Shown in pieces: positions 41,201 to 51,848 of a stretch of 64,000 nt of DNA. Where the stretch lies: assembly GCA_030549335.1 (NCBI GenBank), contig CM060198.1:37085853-37149852 (forward strand), written 5' to 3'. The DNA is from Pontederia crassipes. Lineage: Eukaryota > Streptophyta > Magnoliopsida > Commelinales > Pontederiaceae. The notes beneath the pieces were generated by a model. That model was not told where the DNA came from, made no database searches, and saw nothing but the letters and a program-made list of their open reading frames with translations. Each line of letters opens with the position of its first letter. Position 1 is the first letter of the stretch. Position numbers and translations under genes: made by a program.

Positions 41201-41592
41201 GTATCTATAACTTAGTGGTTTGAACCTTACTCTAAGACTCTAATCCCCAAAAGCTTTATCATTGATTGTAACGGTTCAACTTCGGTTGGAAATAGAGTTA
41301 AAGTTCTAAGGATCTATCCCCTCTTGGGATACCCAAAGGTAGTAATAAGTATCTATAACTTAGTGGTTTGAACCTTACTCTAAGACTCTAATCCCCAAGA
41401 GCTTTGTCATTGATTGTAACGGTTCAACTTCGGTTGGAAATAGAGCTAAAGTTCTAAGGATCTATCCCCTCTTGGGATACCCAAAGGTTGTAATAAGTAT
41501 CTATAACTTAGTGGTTTGAACCTTACTCTAAGACCCTAATCCCCAAGAGCTTTATCATTGATTGTAACGGTTCAACTTCGGTTGGAAATAGA
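38279..41592 (+). repeat. Zone C tandem duplication, copy 2
   Basis: Second, adjacent copy in the same orientation, matching copy 1 to about 41592, where GAGCTAAAG replaces GAGTTAAAG. The near identity over more than 3.2 kb means the event is very recent relative to other duplications here, or that the copies are kept alike by conversion. It differs from copy 1 by GTTAAAGTTCG for GTTCAAGTTCG near 40254 and CTTAGTGG for CTTAGCGG near 40465. Confidence 0.9.
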
Positions 41593-44500
41593 GCTAAAGT
41601 TCTAAGGATCTATCAACTCTAAGGATACCCAAAGGTTGTAATAAGTATCTATAACTTAGTGGTTTGAACCTTACTCTAATACTCTAATCCCCAAGAGCTT
41701 TATCATTGATTGTAACGGTTGAACTTCGGTTGGAAATAGAGTTTAAGTTCTAAGGATCTATCACCTCTTGGGATACCCAAAGGTAGTAATAAGTATCTAT
41801 AACTTAGTGGTTTGAACCTTACTCTAAGATTCTAATCCCCAAGAGCTTTATCATTGATTGTAACGGTTCAACTTTGGTTGGAAATAGAGTTAAAGTTCTA
41901 AGGATCTCTCGCCTCTTGGGATACCCAAAGGTTGTAATAAGTATCTATAACTTAGAGCTTTGAACCTTACTCTAAGACTCAATTCCCGAAGAGCATTTTC
42001 ATTGATTGTAACGGTTTAACTTCGGTTGGAAATAGAGTTATAGTTCTAAGGATCTATCACCTCTTAGGATACCCAAAAGTTGTAATAAGTATGTATAACT
42101 TAGTGGTTTGAACCTTACTTTAAGACTCTAATCCCCAAGAGCTTTATCATTGATTGTAATGGTTCAACTTCGGTTGAAAATAGAGTTAAAGTTCTAAAGG
42201 ATCTATCACCTCTTAGGATACCCAAAGGTTGTAAAAAGTATCTATAACTTAGTGGTTTGAACCTTACTCTAAGACTCTATTCCCCAAGAGCTTTATAATT
42301 GATTGTAACGGTTCAACTTCGGTTGGAAATAGAGTTAAGGTTCTAAGGATCTATCACCTCTTGGGATACACAAAGGTAGTAATAAGTATCTATAACTTAG
42401 TGGTTTGAACCTTACTCTAAGACTCTAATCCCCAAGAGCTTTATCATTGATTGTAACGGTTCAACTTCGGTTGGAAATAGAGTTAAAGTTCTAAGGATCT
42501 ATCCCCTCTTGGTATACCCAAAGGTAGTAATAAGTATCTATAACTTAGTGGTTTGAACCTTACTCTAAGACTCTAATCCCAAGAGCATTATCATTGATTG
42601 TAACGGTTCAACTTCTGGTGGAAATAGAGTTAAAGTTCTAAGGATCTATCCCCTCTTGGGGTACCCAAAGGTAGTAATAAGTATCTATAACTTAGTGGTT
42701 TGAACCTTACTCTAAGACTCTAATCCCCGAGAGCTTTATCATTGATTGTAACGGTTCAACTTCGGTTGGAAATAGAGCTAAAGTTCTAAGGATCTATCCC
42801 CTCTTGGGATACCCAAAGGTTGTAATAAGTATCTATAACTTAGTGGTTTGAACCTTACTCTAAGACTCTAATCCCCAAGAGCTTTATCATTGATTGTAAC
42901 GGTTCAACTTCGGTTGGAAATAGAGTTAAAGTTCTAAGGATCTATCTCCACTTAGGATACCCAAAGGTTGTAATAAGTATCCATAACTTAGTGGTTTGAA
43001 CCTTACTCTAAGACTCTATTCCCCAAGAGCTTTATCATTGATTGTAACGGTTCAACTTCGGTTGGAAATAGAGTTAAAGTTCTAAAGGATCTATCACCTC
43101 TTAGGATACCCATAGGTAGTAATAAGTATCTATAACTTAGTGGTTTGAGCCTTACTCTAAGACTCTAATCCCCAAGAGCTTTATCATTGATTGTAACGGT
43201 TCAACTTCGGTTGGAAATAGAGTTCAAGTTCTAAGGATCTATCACCTCTTGGGATACCCAAAGGTTGTAATAAGTATTTATAACTTAGTGGTTTGAACCT
43301 TACTCTAAGACTCTAACCCCCAAGAGCTTTATCATTGATTGTAACGGTTCAACTTCGGTTGGAAATAGAGTTAAAGTTCTAAGGATCTATCTCCACTTAG
43401 GATACCCAAAGGTTGTAATAAGTATCCATAACTTAGTGGTTTGAACCTTACTCTAAGACTCTAATCCCCAAGAGCTTTATCATTGATTGTAACGGTTCAA
43501 CTTCGGTTGGAAATAGAGTTAAAGTTCTATGGATCTATCACCTCTTTGGATACCCAAAGGTTGTAATAAGTATCTATAACTTAGAGCTCTGAACCTTACT
43601 TACTCTAAGACTCTAATCCCCATGAGCTTGATCATTGATTGTAACGGTTCAACTTCGGTTGGAAATAGAGTTAAAGTTCTAAGGATTTATCACCTCTTAG
43701 GATACCCAAAGGTTGTAATAAGTATCCATAACTTAGTGGTTTGAACCTTACTCTAAGACTGTATTCCCCAAGAGCTTTATCATTGATTGTAACGGTTCAA
43801 CTTCGGTTGGAAATACAGTTAAAGTTCTAAAGGATCTATCACCTCTTAGGATACCCATAGGTAGTAATAAGTATCTATAACTTAGTGGTTTGAACCTTAC
43901 TCTAAGACTCTATTCCCCAAGAGCTTTATCATTGATTGTAACGGTTCAACTTCGGTTGGAAATACAGTTAAAGTTCTAAAGGATCTATCACCTCTTAGGA
44001 TACCCATAGGTAGTAATAAGTATCTATAACTCAGTGGTTTGAACCTTACTCTAAGACTCTAATCCCCAAGAGCTTTATCATTGATTGTAACGGTTCAACT
44101 TCGGTTGGAAATAGAGTTAAAGTTCTAAGGATCTATCACCTCTTGGGATACCCAAAGGTAGTAATAAGTATCTATAACATAGTGGTTTGAACCTTACTCT
44201 AAGACTCTAATCCCCAAGAGCTTTATCATTGATTGTAACGGTTCAACTTCTGTTGGAAATAGAGTTAAAGTTCTAAGGATCTATCCCCTCTTGGGGTACC
44301 CAAAGGTAGTAATAAGTATCTATAACTTAGTGGTTTGAACCTTACTCTAAGACTCTAATCCCCAAGAGCTTTATCATTTATTGTAACGGTTCAACTTCGG
44401 TTGGAAATAGAGCTAAAGTTCTAAGGACCTATCACCTATAAGAATACCCAAAGGTTGTAATAAGTATCTATAACTTAGTGGTTTGAACCGTACTCTAAGA

Positions 44501-45869
44501 CTCCAATCACCAAGAGCTTTATCATTGATTGTAACGGTTCAACTTCGGTTGGAAAAAGAGTTAAAGTTCTAAGGATCTATCTCCACTTAGGATACCCAAA
44601 GGTTGTAATAAGTATCCATAACTTAGTGGTTTGAACCTTACTCTAAGACTCTATTCCCCAAGAGCTTTATCATTGATTGTAACGGTTCAACTTCGGTTGG
44701 AAATACAGTTAAAGTTCTAAAGGATCTATCACCTCTAACGATACCCAAAGGTTGTAATAAGTATCTATAACTTAGTGGTTTGAACCGTACTCTAAGACTC
44801 CAATCACCAAGAGCTTTATCATTGATTGTAACGGTTCAACTTCGGTTGGAAAAAGAGTTAAAGTTCTAAGGATCTATCTCCACTTAGGATACCCAAAGGT
44901 TGTAATAAGTATCCATAACTTAGTGGTTTGAACCTTACTCTAAGACTCTATTCCCCAAGAGCTTTATCATTGATTGTAACGGTTCAACTTCCGTTGGAAA
45001 TACAGTTAAAGTTGTAAAGGATCTATCACCTCTTAGGATACCCATAGGTAGTAATAAGTATCTATAACTTAGTGGTTTGAACCTTACTCTAAGACTCTAA
45101 TCCCCAAGAGCTTTATCATTGATTGTAACGGTTCAACTTCGGTTGGAAATAGAGTTCAAGTTCTAAGGATCTATCAACTCTTGGGATACCCAAAGGTTGT
45201 AATAAGTATTTATAACTTAGTGGTTTGAACCTTACTCTAAGACTCTAATCCCCAAGAGCTTTATCATTGATTGTAACGGTTCAACTTCGGTTGGAAATAG
45301 AGTTAAAGTTCTAAGGATCTATCCCCTCTTGGGGTACCCAAAGGTAGTAATAAGTATCTATAACTTAGTGGTTTGAACCTTACTCTAAGACTCTAATCCC
45401 CAAGAGCTTTATCATTGATTGTAACGGTTCAACTTCGGTTGGAAATAGAGCTAAAGTTCTAAGTATCTATCCCCTCTTGGGATACCCAAAGGTTGTAATA
45501 AGTATCTATAACTTAGTGGTTTGAACCTTACTCTAAGACTCTAATCCCAAGAGCTTTATCATTGATTGTAACGGTTCAACTTCGGTTGGAAATAGAGCTA
45601 AAGTTCTAAGGATCTATCACCTCTAAGGATACCCAAAGGTTGTAATAAGTATCTATAAGTTAGTGGTTTGAACCGTACTCTAAGACTCCAATCACCAAGA
45701 GCTTTATCATTGATTGTAACGGTTCAACTTCGGTTGGAAATAGAGTTAAAGTTCTAAGGATCTATCCCCTCTTGGGATACCCAAAGGTAGTAATAAGTAT
45801 TTATAACTTAGTGGTTTGAACCTTACTCTAAGACTGTAATCCCCAAGAGCTTTATCATTAATTGTAACG
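41593..45869 (+). repeat. Zone D: mixed monomers with small duplications
   Basis: About 29 monomers without a long HOR. Markers: ATCTATCTCCACTTAGG (42944, 43387, 44578, 44875), GGAAATACAGTT with CTAAAGG (43810, 43959, 44700, 44998), and ATCTATCCCCTCTTGGGG (near 42645, 44281 and 45318). It contains a one-monomer tandem copy (149-bp offset, 43811 and 43960) and a dimer copy (297-bp offset, 44481 and 44778). One Zone B-like GAGCTC/TTAC monomer occurs near 43585. Confidence 0.7.
44481..45010 (+). repeat. Dimer tandem duplication in Zone D
   Basis: The two-monomer block starting GTTTGAACCG at 44481 recurs at 44778, sharing CCAATCACCAAGAG, GGAAAAAGAG and ATCTATCTCCACTTAGG. The offset is 297 bp, that is 148 plus a 149-bp monomer with CTAAAGG. 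Confidence 0.75.
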
Positions 45870-47500
45870 GTTCAACTTCGGTTGGAAACAGAGTTAAAGT
45901 TCTAAGGATCTATCACCTCTTAGGATACCCAAAGGTTGTAATAAGTATCCATAACTTAGTGGTTTGAACCTTACTCTAAGACTCTAATCCCCAAGAGCTT
46001 TATTATTGATTGTAACGGTTCAACTTCGGTTGGAAATAGAGTTAAAGTTCTATGGATCTATCACCTCTTTAGATACCCAAAGGTTGTAATAAGTATCTAT
46101 AACTTAGTGGTTTGAACCTTACTCTAAGACTCTAATCCCCAAGAGCTTTATCATTGATTGTAACGGTTCAACATCGGTTGGAAATAGAGTTAAAGTTCTA
46201 AGGATCTATCACCTCTTGGGATACCCAAAGGTAGTAATAAGTATCTATAACCTAGTGATTTGAACTTACTCTAAGACTCTAATCCCCAAGAGCTTTATCA
46301 TTGATTTTAACGGTTCAACTTCGGTTGGAAATAGAGTTAAAGTTCTAAGGATCTATCACCTCTTAGGATACCCAAATGTTGTAATAAGTATCTATAACTT
46401 AGTGGTTTGAACCTTACTCTAAGACTCCAATCCCCAAGAGCATTATCATTGATTGTAACGGTTCAACTTCGGTTGGAAATAGAGTTAAAGTTCTAAGGAT
46501 CTATCCCCTCTTGGGATACCCAAAGGTAGTAATAAGTATCTATAACTTAGTGGTTTGAACCTTACTCTAAGACTGTAATCCCCAAGAGCTTTATCATTAA
46601 TTGTAACGGTTCAACTTCGGTTGGAAACAGAGTTAAAGTTCTAAGGATCTATCACCTCTTAGGATACCCAAAGGTTGTAATAAGTATCCATAACTTAGTG
46701 GTTTGAACCTTACTCTAAGACTCTAATCCCCAAGAGCTTTATTATTGATTGTAACGGTTCAACTTCGGTTGGAAATAGAGTTAAAGTACTAAATGATCTA
46801 TCACCTCTTTAGATACCCAAAGGTTGTAATAAGTATCTATAACTTAGTGGTTTGAACCTTACTCTAAGACTCTAATCCCCAAGAGCTTTATCATTGATTG
46901 TAACGATTCAACTTCGGTTGGAAATAGAGTTAAAGTTCTATGGATCTATCATCTCTTTGGATACCCAAAGGTTGTAATAAGTATCTATAACTTAGAACTA
47001 TGAACCTTACTCTAAGACTCTAATCCCCAAGAGCTTGATCATTGATTGTAACGGTTCAACTTCGGTTGGAATAGAGTTAAAGTTCTAAGGATCTATCACC
47101 TCTTGGGATACCCAAAGGTAGTAATAAGTATCTATAACTTAGTGATTTGAACTTACTCTAAGACACTAATCCCCAAGAGCTTTATCATTGATTTTAACGG
47201 TTCAACTTCGGTTGGAAACAGAGTTAAAGTTCTAAGGATCTATCACCTCTTAGGATACCTACCCAAAGGTTGTAATAAGTATCCATAACTTAGTGGTTTG
47301 AACCTTACTCTAAGACTCTAATCCCCAAGAGCTTTATTATTGATTGTAACGGTTCAACTTCGGTTGGAAATAGAGTTAAAGTTCTATGGATCTATCACCT
47401 CTTTAGATACCCAAAGGTTGTAATAAGTATCTATAACTTAGTGGTTTGAACCTTACTCTAAGACTCTAATCCCCAAGAGCTTTATCATTGATTGTAACGG

Positions 47501-47516
47501 TTCAACTTCGGTTGGA
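47501..47516 (+). other. Dyad 1 of the monomer: hairpin with a TTCG loop
   Basis: In the reference copy the bases TTCAAC-TTCG-GTTGGA form a short inverted repeat: four Watson-Crick pairs (C-G, A-T, A-T, C-G), one T-G wobble and one more T-A pair around a TTCG loop closed by C-G. In RNA a C(UUCG)G loop is one of the most stable tetraloops known. The element is present in most of the ~432 monomers; common variants change the loop or the bases beside it (TTCAG, TTCTG, TTTGG, TTCGA). Dyads of this kind are a reported general property of centromeric satellites. No transcription of this array can be shown from sequence. Confidence 0.7.
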
Positions 47517-47523
47517 AATAGAG
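47506..47523 (+). promoter_or_regulatory. CENP-B-box-like motif (imperfect, one base longer)
   Basis: The sequence CTTCGGTTGGAAATAGAG resembles the mammalian CENP-B box YTTCGTTGGAARCGGGA. Removing one G after TTCG gives TTCGTTGGAAA in register, 11 bases matching the 5' two thirds of the box. The 3' CGGG part that CENP-B needs is absent (TAGAG here, CAGAG in variants near 8796, 10723, 45886 and 46627). The extra G also breaks the spacing between TTCG and the essential downstream A. Canonical CENP-B binding is therefore not expected. A related pogo-like, transposase-derived protein or pure chance are both possible. The motif recurs once per monomer at a fixed place. Confidence 0.35.
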
Positions 47524-47903
47524 TTAAAGTTCTAAGGATCTATCACCTCTTGGGATACCCAAAGGTAGTAATAAGTATCTATAACCTAGTGATTTGAACT
47601 TACTCTAAGACTCTAATCCCCAAGAGCTTTATCATTGATTTTAACGGTTCAACTTCGGTTGGAAATAGTGTTAAAGTTCTAAGGATCTATCACCTCTTAG
47701 GATACCCAAATGTTGTAATAAGTATCTATAACTTAGTGGTTTGAACCTTACTCTAAGACTCCAATCCCCAAGAGCATTATCATTGATTGTAACGGTTCAA
47801 CTTCGGTTGGAAATAGAGTTAAAGTTCTAAGGATCTATCCCCTCTTGGGATACCCAAAGGTAGTAATAAGTATCTATAACTTAGTGGTTTGAACCTTACT
47901 CTA

Positions 47904-49233
47904 AGACTGTAATCCCCAAGAGCTTTATCATTAATTGTAACGGTTCAACTTCGGTTGGAAACAGAGTTAAAGTTCTAAGGATCTATCACCTCTTAGGATA
48001 CCCAAAGGTTGTAATAAGTATCCATAACTTAGTGGTTTGAACCTTACTCTAAGACTCTAATCCCCAAGAGCTTTATTATTGATTGTAACGGTTCAACTTC
48101 GGTTGGAAATAGAGTTAAAGTACTAAATGATCTATCACCTCTTTAGATACCCAAAGGTTGTAATAAGTATCTATAACTTAGTGGTTTGAACCTTACTCTA
48201 AGACTCTAATCCCCAAGAGCTTTATCATTGATTGTAACGATTCAACTTCGGTTGGAAATAGAGTTAAAGTTCTATGGATCTATCATCTCTTTGGATACCC
48301 AAAGGTTGTAATAAGTATCTATAACTTAGAACTATGAACCTTACTCTAAGACTCTAATCCCCAAGAGCTTGATCATTGATTGTAACGGTTCAACTTCGGT
48401 TGGAATAGAGTTAAAGTTCTAAGGATCTATCACCTCTTGGGATACCCAAAGGTAGTAATAAGTATCTATAACTTAGTGATTTGAACTTACTCTAAGACAC
48501 TAATCCCCAAGAGCTTTATCATTGATTTTAACGGTTCAACTTCGGTTGGAAACAGAGTTAAAGTTCTAAGGATCTATCACCTCTTAGGATACCCAAAGGT
48601 TGTAATAAGTATCCATAACTTAGTGGTTTGAACCTTACTCTAAGACTCTAATCCCCAAGAGCTTTATTATTGATTGTAACGGTTCAACTTCGGTTGGAAA
48701 TAGAGTTAAAGTTCTATGGATCTATCACCTCTTTAGATACCCAAAGGTTGTAATAAGTATCTATAACTTAGTGGTTTGAACCTTACTCTAAGACTCTAAT
48801 CCCCAAGAGCTTTATCATTGATTGTAACGGTTCAACTTCGGTTGGAAATAGAGTTAAAGTTCTAAGGATCTATCACCTCTTGGGATACCCAAAGGTAGTA
48901 ATAAGTATCTATAACCTAGTGATTTGAACTTACTCTAAGACTCTAATCCCCAAGAGCTTTATCATTGATTTTAACGGTTCAACTTCGGTTGGAAATAGTG
49001 TTAAAGTTCTAAGGATCTATCACCTCTTAGGATACCCAAATGTTGTAATAAGTATCTATAACTTAGTGGTTTGAACCTTACTCTAAGACTCCAATCCCCA
49101 AGAGCATTATCATTGATTGTAACGGTTCAACTTCGGTTGGAAATAGAGTTAAAGTTCTAAGGATCTATCCCCTCTTGGGATACCCAAAGGTAGTAATAAG
49201 TATCTATAACTTAGTGGTTTGAACCTTACTCTA
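47904..49233 (+). repeat. Zone E HOR unit 2 (1330 bp)
   Basis: Nine monomers in the same order as units 1 and 3. The length is 9 x 148 less 2; individual gains (CTAAATGATC) and losses (GGAATAGAG, GATTTGAACTTACTC) balance to this value. I noticed no substitution separating it from unit 3 apart from GTTGTTATAAG at about 49340 in the latter. Confidence 0.88.
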
Positions 49234-50563
49234 AGACTGTAATCCCCAAGAGCTTTATCATTAATTGTAACGGTTCAACTTCGGTTGGAAACAGAGTTAA
49301 AGTTCTAAGGATCTATCACCTCTTAGGATACCCAAAGGTTGTTATAAGTATCCATAACTTAGTGGTTTGAACCTTACTCTAAGACTCTAATCCCCAAGAG
49401 CTTTATTATTGATTGTAACGGTTCAACTTCGGTTGGAAATAGAGTTAAAGTACTAAATGATCTATCACCTCTTTAGATACCCAAAGGTTGTAATAAGTAT
49501 CTATAACTTAGTGGTTTGAACCTTACTCTAAGACTCTAATCCCCAAGAGCTTTATCATTGATTGTAACGATTCAACTTCGGTTGGAAATAGAGTTAAAGT
49601 TCTATGGATCTATCATCTCTTTGGATACCCAAAGGTTGTAATAAGTATCTATAACTTAGAACTATGAACCTTACTCTAAGACTCTAATCCCCAAGAGCTT
49701 GATCATTGATTGTAACGGTTCAACTTCGGTTGGAATAGAGTTAAAGTTCTAAGGATCTATCACCTCTTGGGATACCCAAAGGTAGTAATAAGTATCTATA
49801 ACTTAGTGATTTGAACTTACTCTAAGACACTAATCCCCAAGAGCTTTATCATTGATTTTAACGGTTCAACTTCGGTTGGAAACAGAGTTAAAGTTCTAAG
49901 GATCTATCACCTCTTAGGATACCCAAAGGTTGTAATAAGTATCCATAACTTAGTGGTTTGAACCTTACTCTAAGACTCTAATCCCCAAGAGCTTTATTAT
50001 TGATTGTAACGGTTCAACTTCGGTTGGAAATAGAGTTAAAGTTCTATGGATCTATCACCTCTTTAGATACCCAAAGGTTGTAATAAGTATCTATAACTTA
50101 GTGGTTTGAACCTTACTCTAAGACTCTAATCCCCAAGAGCTTTATCATTGATTGTAACGGTTCAACTTCGGTTGGAAATAGAGTTAAAGTTCTAAGGATC
50201 TATCACCTCTTGGGATACCCAAAGGTAGTAATAAGTATCTATAACCTAGTGATTTGAACTTACTCTAAGACTCTAATCCCCAAGAGCTTTATCATTGATT
50301 TTAACGGTTCAACTTCGGTTGGAAATAGTGTTAAAGTTCTAAGGATCTATCACCTCTTAGGATACCCAAATGTTGTAATAAGTATCTATAACTTAGTGGT
50401 TTGAACCTTACTCTAAGACTCCAATCCCCAAGAGCATTATCATTGATTGTAACGGTTCAACTTCGGTTGGAAATAGAGTTAAAGTTCTAAGGATCTATCC
50501 CCTCTTGGGATACCCAAAGGTAGTAATAAGTATCTATAACTTAGTGGTTTGAACCTTACTCTA
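49234..50563 (+). repeat. Zone E HOR unit 3 (1330 bp)
   Basis: Nine monomers, same order. Private change: GTTGTTATAAG instead of GTTGTAATAAG near 49340. It is followed at 50564 by about four more monomers of a fourth copy before divergence. Confidence 0.88.
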
Positions 50564-51160
50564 AGACTGTAATCCCCAAGAGCTTTATCATTAATTGTAA
50601 CGGTTCAACTTCGGTTGGAAACAGAGTTAAAGTTCTAAGGATCTATCACCTCTTAGGATACCCAAAGGTTGTAATAAGTATCCATAACTTAGTGGTTTGA
50701 ACCTTACTCTAAGACTCTAATCCCCAAGAGCTTTATTATTGATTGTAACGGTTCAACTTCGGTTGGAAATAGAGTTAAAGTACTAAATGATCTATCACCT
50801 CTTTAGATACCCAAAGGTTGTAATAAGTATCTATAACTTAGTGGTTTGAACCTTACTCTAAGACTCTAATCCCCAAGAGCTTTATCATTGATTGTAACGA
50901 TTCAACTTCGGTTGGAAATAGAGTTAAAGTTCTATGGATCTATCATCTCTTTGGATACCCAAAGGTTGTAATAAGTATCTATAACTTAGTGATTTGAACC
51001 GTACTCTAAGACTCTAATCCCCAAGAGCTTGATCATTGATTGTAACGGTTCAACTTCGGTTGGAATAGAGTTAAAGTTCTAAGGATCTATCACCTCTTGG
51101 GATACCTAAAGGTAGTAATAAGTATCTATAACTTAGTGATTTGAACTTACTCTAAGACTC

Positions 51161-51838
51161 TAATCCCCAAGATCTTTATCATTGATTTTAACGGTTCATC
51201 TTCGGTTGGAAATAGAGTTAAAGTTCTAAGGATCTATCACCTCTTAGGATACCCAAAGGTTGTAATAAGTATCCATAACTTAGTGGTTTGAACCTTACTC
51301 TAAGGCTCTAATCCCCAAGAGCTTTATCATTGATTGTAACGGTTCAACTTCGGTTGGAAATAGAGTTAAAGTTCTAAGGATCTATCTCCTCTTTGGATAC
51401 CCAAATGTTGTAATAAGTATCTATAACTTAGAGATTTGAACCTTACTCTAAGACTCTATTCCCCAATAGCATTATCATTGATTGTAACGGTTCAACTTCG
51501 ATTGGAAATAGAGTTATAGTTCTAAGGATCTATCACCTCTTAGGATACCCAAAAGTTGTAATAAGTATTTATAACTTAGTGGTTTGAACCTTACTCTAAG
51601 ACTCTTATCCCCAAGAGCTTTATCGTTAATTGTAATTGTTCAACTTCGGTTGAAAATAGAGTTAAAGTTCTATGGATCTATCACCTCTTTAGATACCCAA
51701 AGGTTGTAATAAGTATCTATAACTTAGTGGTTTGAACCTTACTCTAAGACTCTAATCCCCAAGAGCTTTATCATTGATTGTAACGGTTCAACTTCGGTTG
51801 GAAATAGAGTTAAAGTTCTATGGATCTATCATCTCTTT
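51161..51838 (+). repeat. Right shoulder of Zone E, diverged monomers
   Basis: About four and a half monomers with private changes (TTCATCTTCGG near 51196, CCCCAATAGC near 51464, TTATCGTTAATTGTAATTG near 51620). They do not follow the 9-monomer order. The stretch ends at the truncated monomer that separates Zones E and F. Confidence 0.7.
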
Positions 51839-51848
51839 GTATAAGTAT
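51780..51848 (+). other. Truncated 69-bp monomer marking the Zone E/F junction
   Basis: Successive GTAACGG landmarks at 51780 and 51849 are 69 bp apart instead of 148, so 79 bp are missing. The text reads ATCTCTTTGTATAAGTATG then directly GTAACGGTTTGAC. The bases from GGATACCC to GGTTG, and then from the next monomer start to GATTG, are absent. TTG repeats could have guided the first join. Everything to the right follows the Zone F order (offset 3697), so this is a breakpoint between two homogenisation domains. Confidence 0.85.

Larger units (their letters stand above)
47432..47579 (+). repeat. Reference monomer, 148 bp, matching the consensus
   Basis: This copy matches the majority base at essentially every position and serves as the coordinate frame. 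It starts TATAACTTAG and ends AATAAGTATC. Landmarks in monomer coordinates: TGGTTTGAACC at 11-21, ACTCTAAGACTCTAATCCCC at 24-43, AAGAGCTTTATCATTGATTG at 44-63, the two CpG sites in AACGGTT (65-71) and CTTCGG (75-80), GGAAATAGAG at 83-92, GGATCTATCACC at 105-116, and TTGGGATACCCAA at 119-131. Base count gives 54 G+C of 148. Since 148 is 3x49+1, each monomer shifts the reading frame by one, so no frame stays open across the array. Confidence 0.95.
46570..47903 (+). repeat. Zone E HOR unit 1 (1334 bp)
   Basis: Nine monomers, with the private TACC duplication at 47256-47263 (GGATACCTACCCAAAGG). It already carries GGAAATAGTG near 47660, which the truncated version upstream lacks (GGAAATAGAG near 46328), so that substitution arose or was fixed during amplification. 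Confidence 0.85.
45870..51160 (+). repeat. Zone E: 9-monomer HOR, 1330-bp unit, nearly four copies
   Basis: The anchor AGACTGTAATCCCC occurs at 46570, 47904, 49234 and 50564, giving units of 1334, 1330 and 1330 bp and a partial fourth. Another marker, GGTTGGAATAGAG (one A lost), lies at about 47065, 48399, 49729 and 51059. The unit also holds TTATTATTGATTG, GTACTAAATGATC, TAGAACTATGAACC, GAGCTTGATC and GGAAATAGTG monomers, in constant order. The 4-bp excess of the first unit is a TACC duplication at 47256-47263. A five-monomer truncated version (anchor 45831) precedes it. The end is gradual: TAGTGATTTGAACCG replaces TAGAACTATGAACC at 50987. Confidence 0.9.

Noticed and set aside
35013-41592. 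Calling the 3266-bp duplication an assembly artefact
   Set aside because: It cannot be excluded from sequence alone, but two substitutions separate the copies and similar duplications of other sizes and ages occur across the window, so a real event is more likely.
47506-47523. Functional canonical CENP-B box
   Set aside because: The essential CGGG half is absent and there is one extra base between TTCG and GGAA. Kept only as a resemblance worth testing.
47550-47562. TTGGGATACCCAA as an intrinsic terminator or operator
   Set aside because: The stem is only 5-6 bp, has no following T-run, and occurs in nearly every monomer with no gene nearby.
51780-51848. Transposon insertion or excision scar at the Zone E/F junction
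   Set aside because: No foreign sequence, terminal repeats or target-site duplication are present; only satellite bases are missing.
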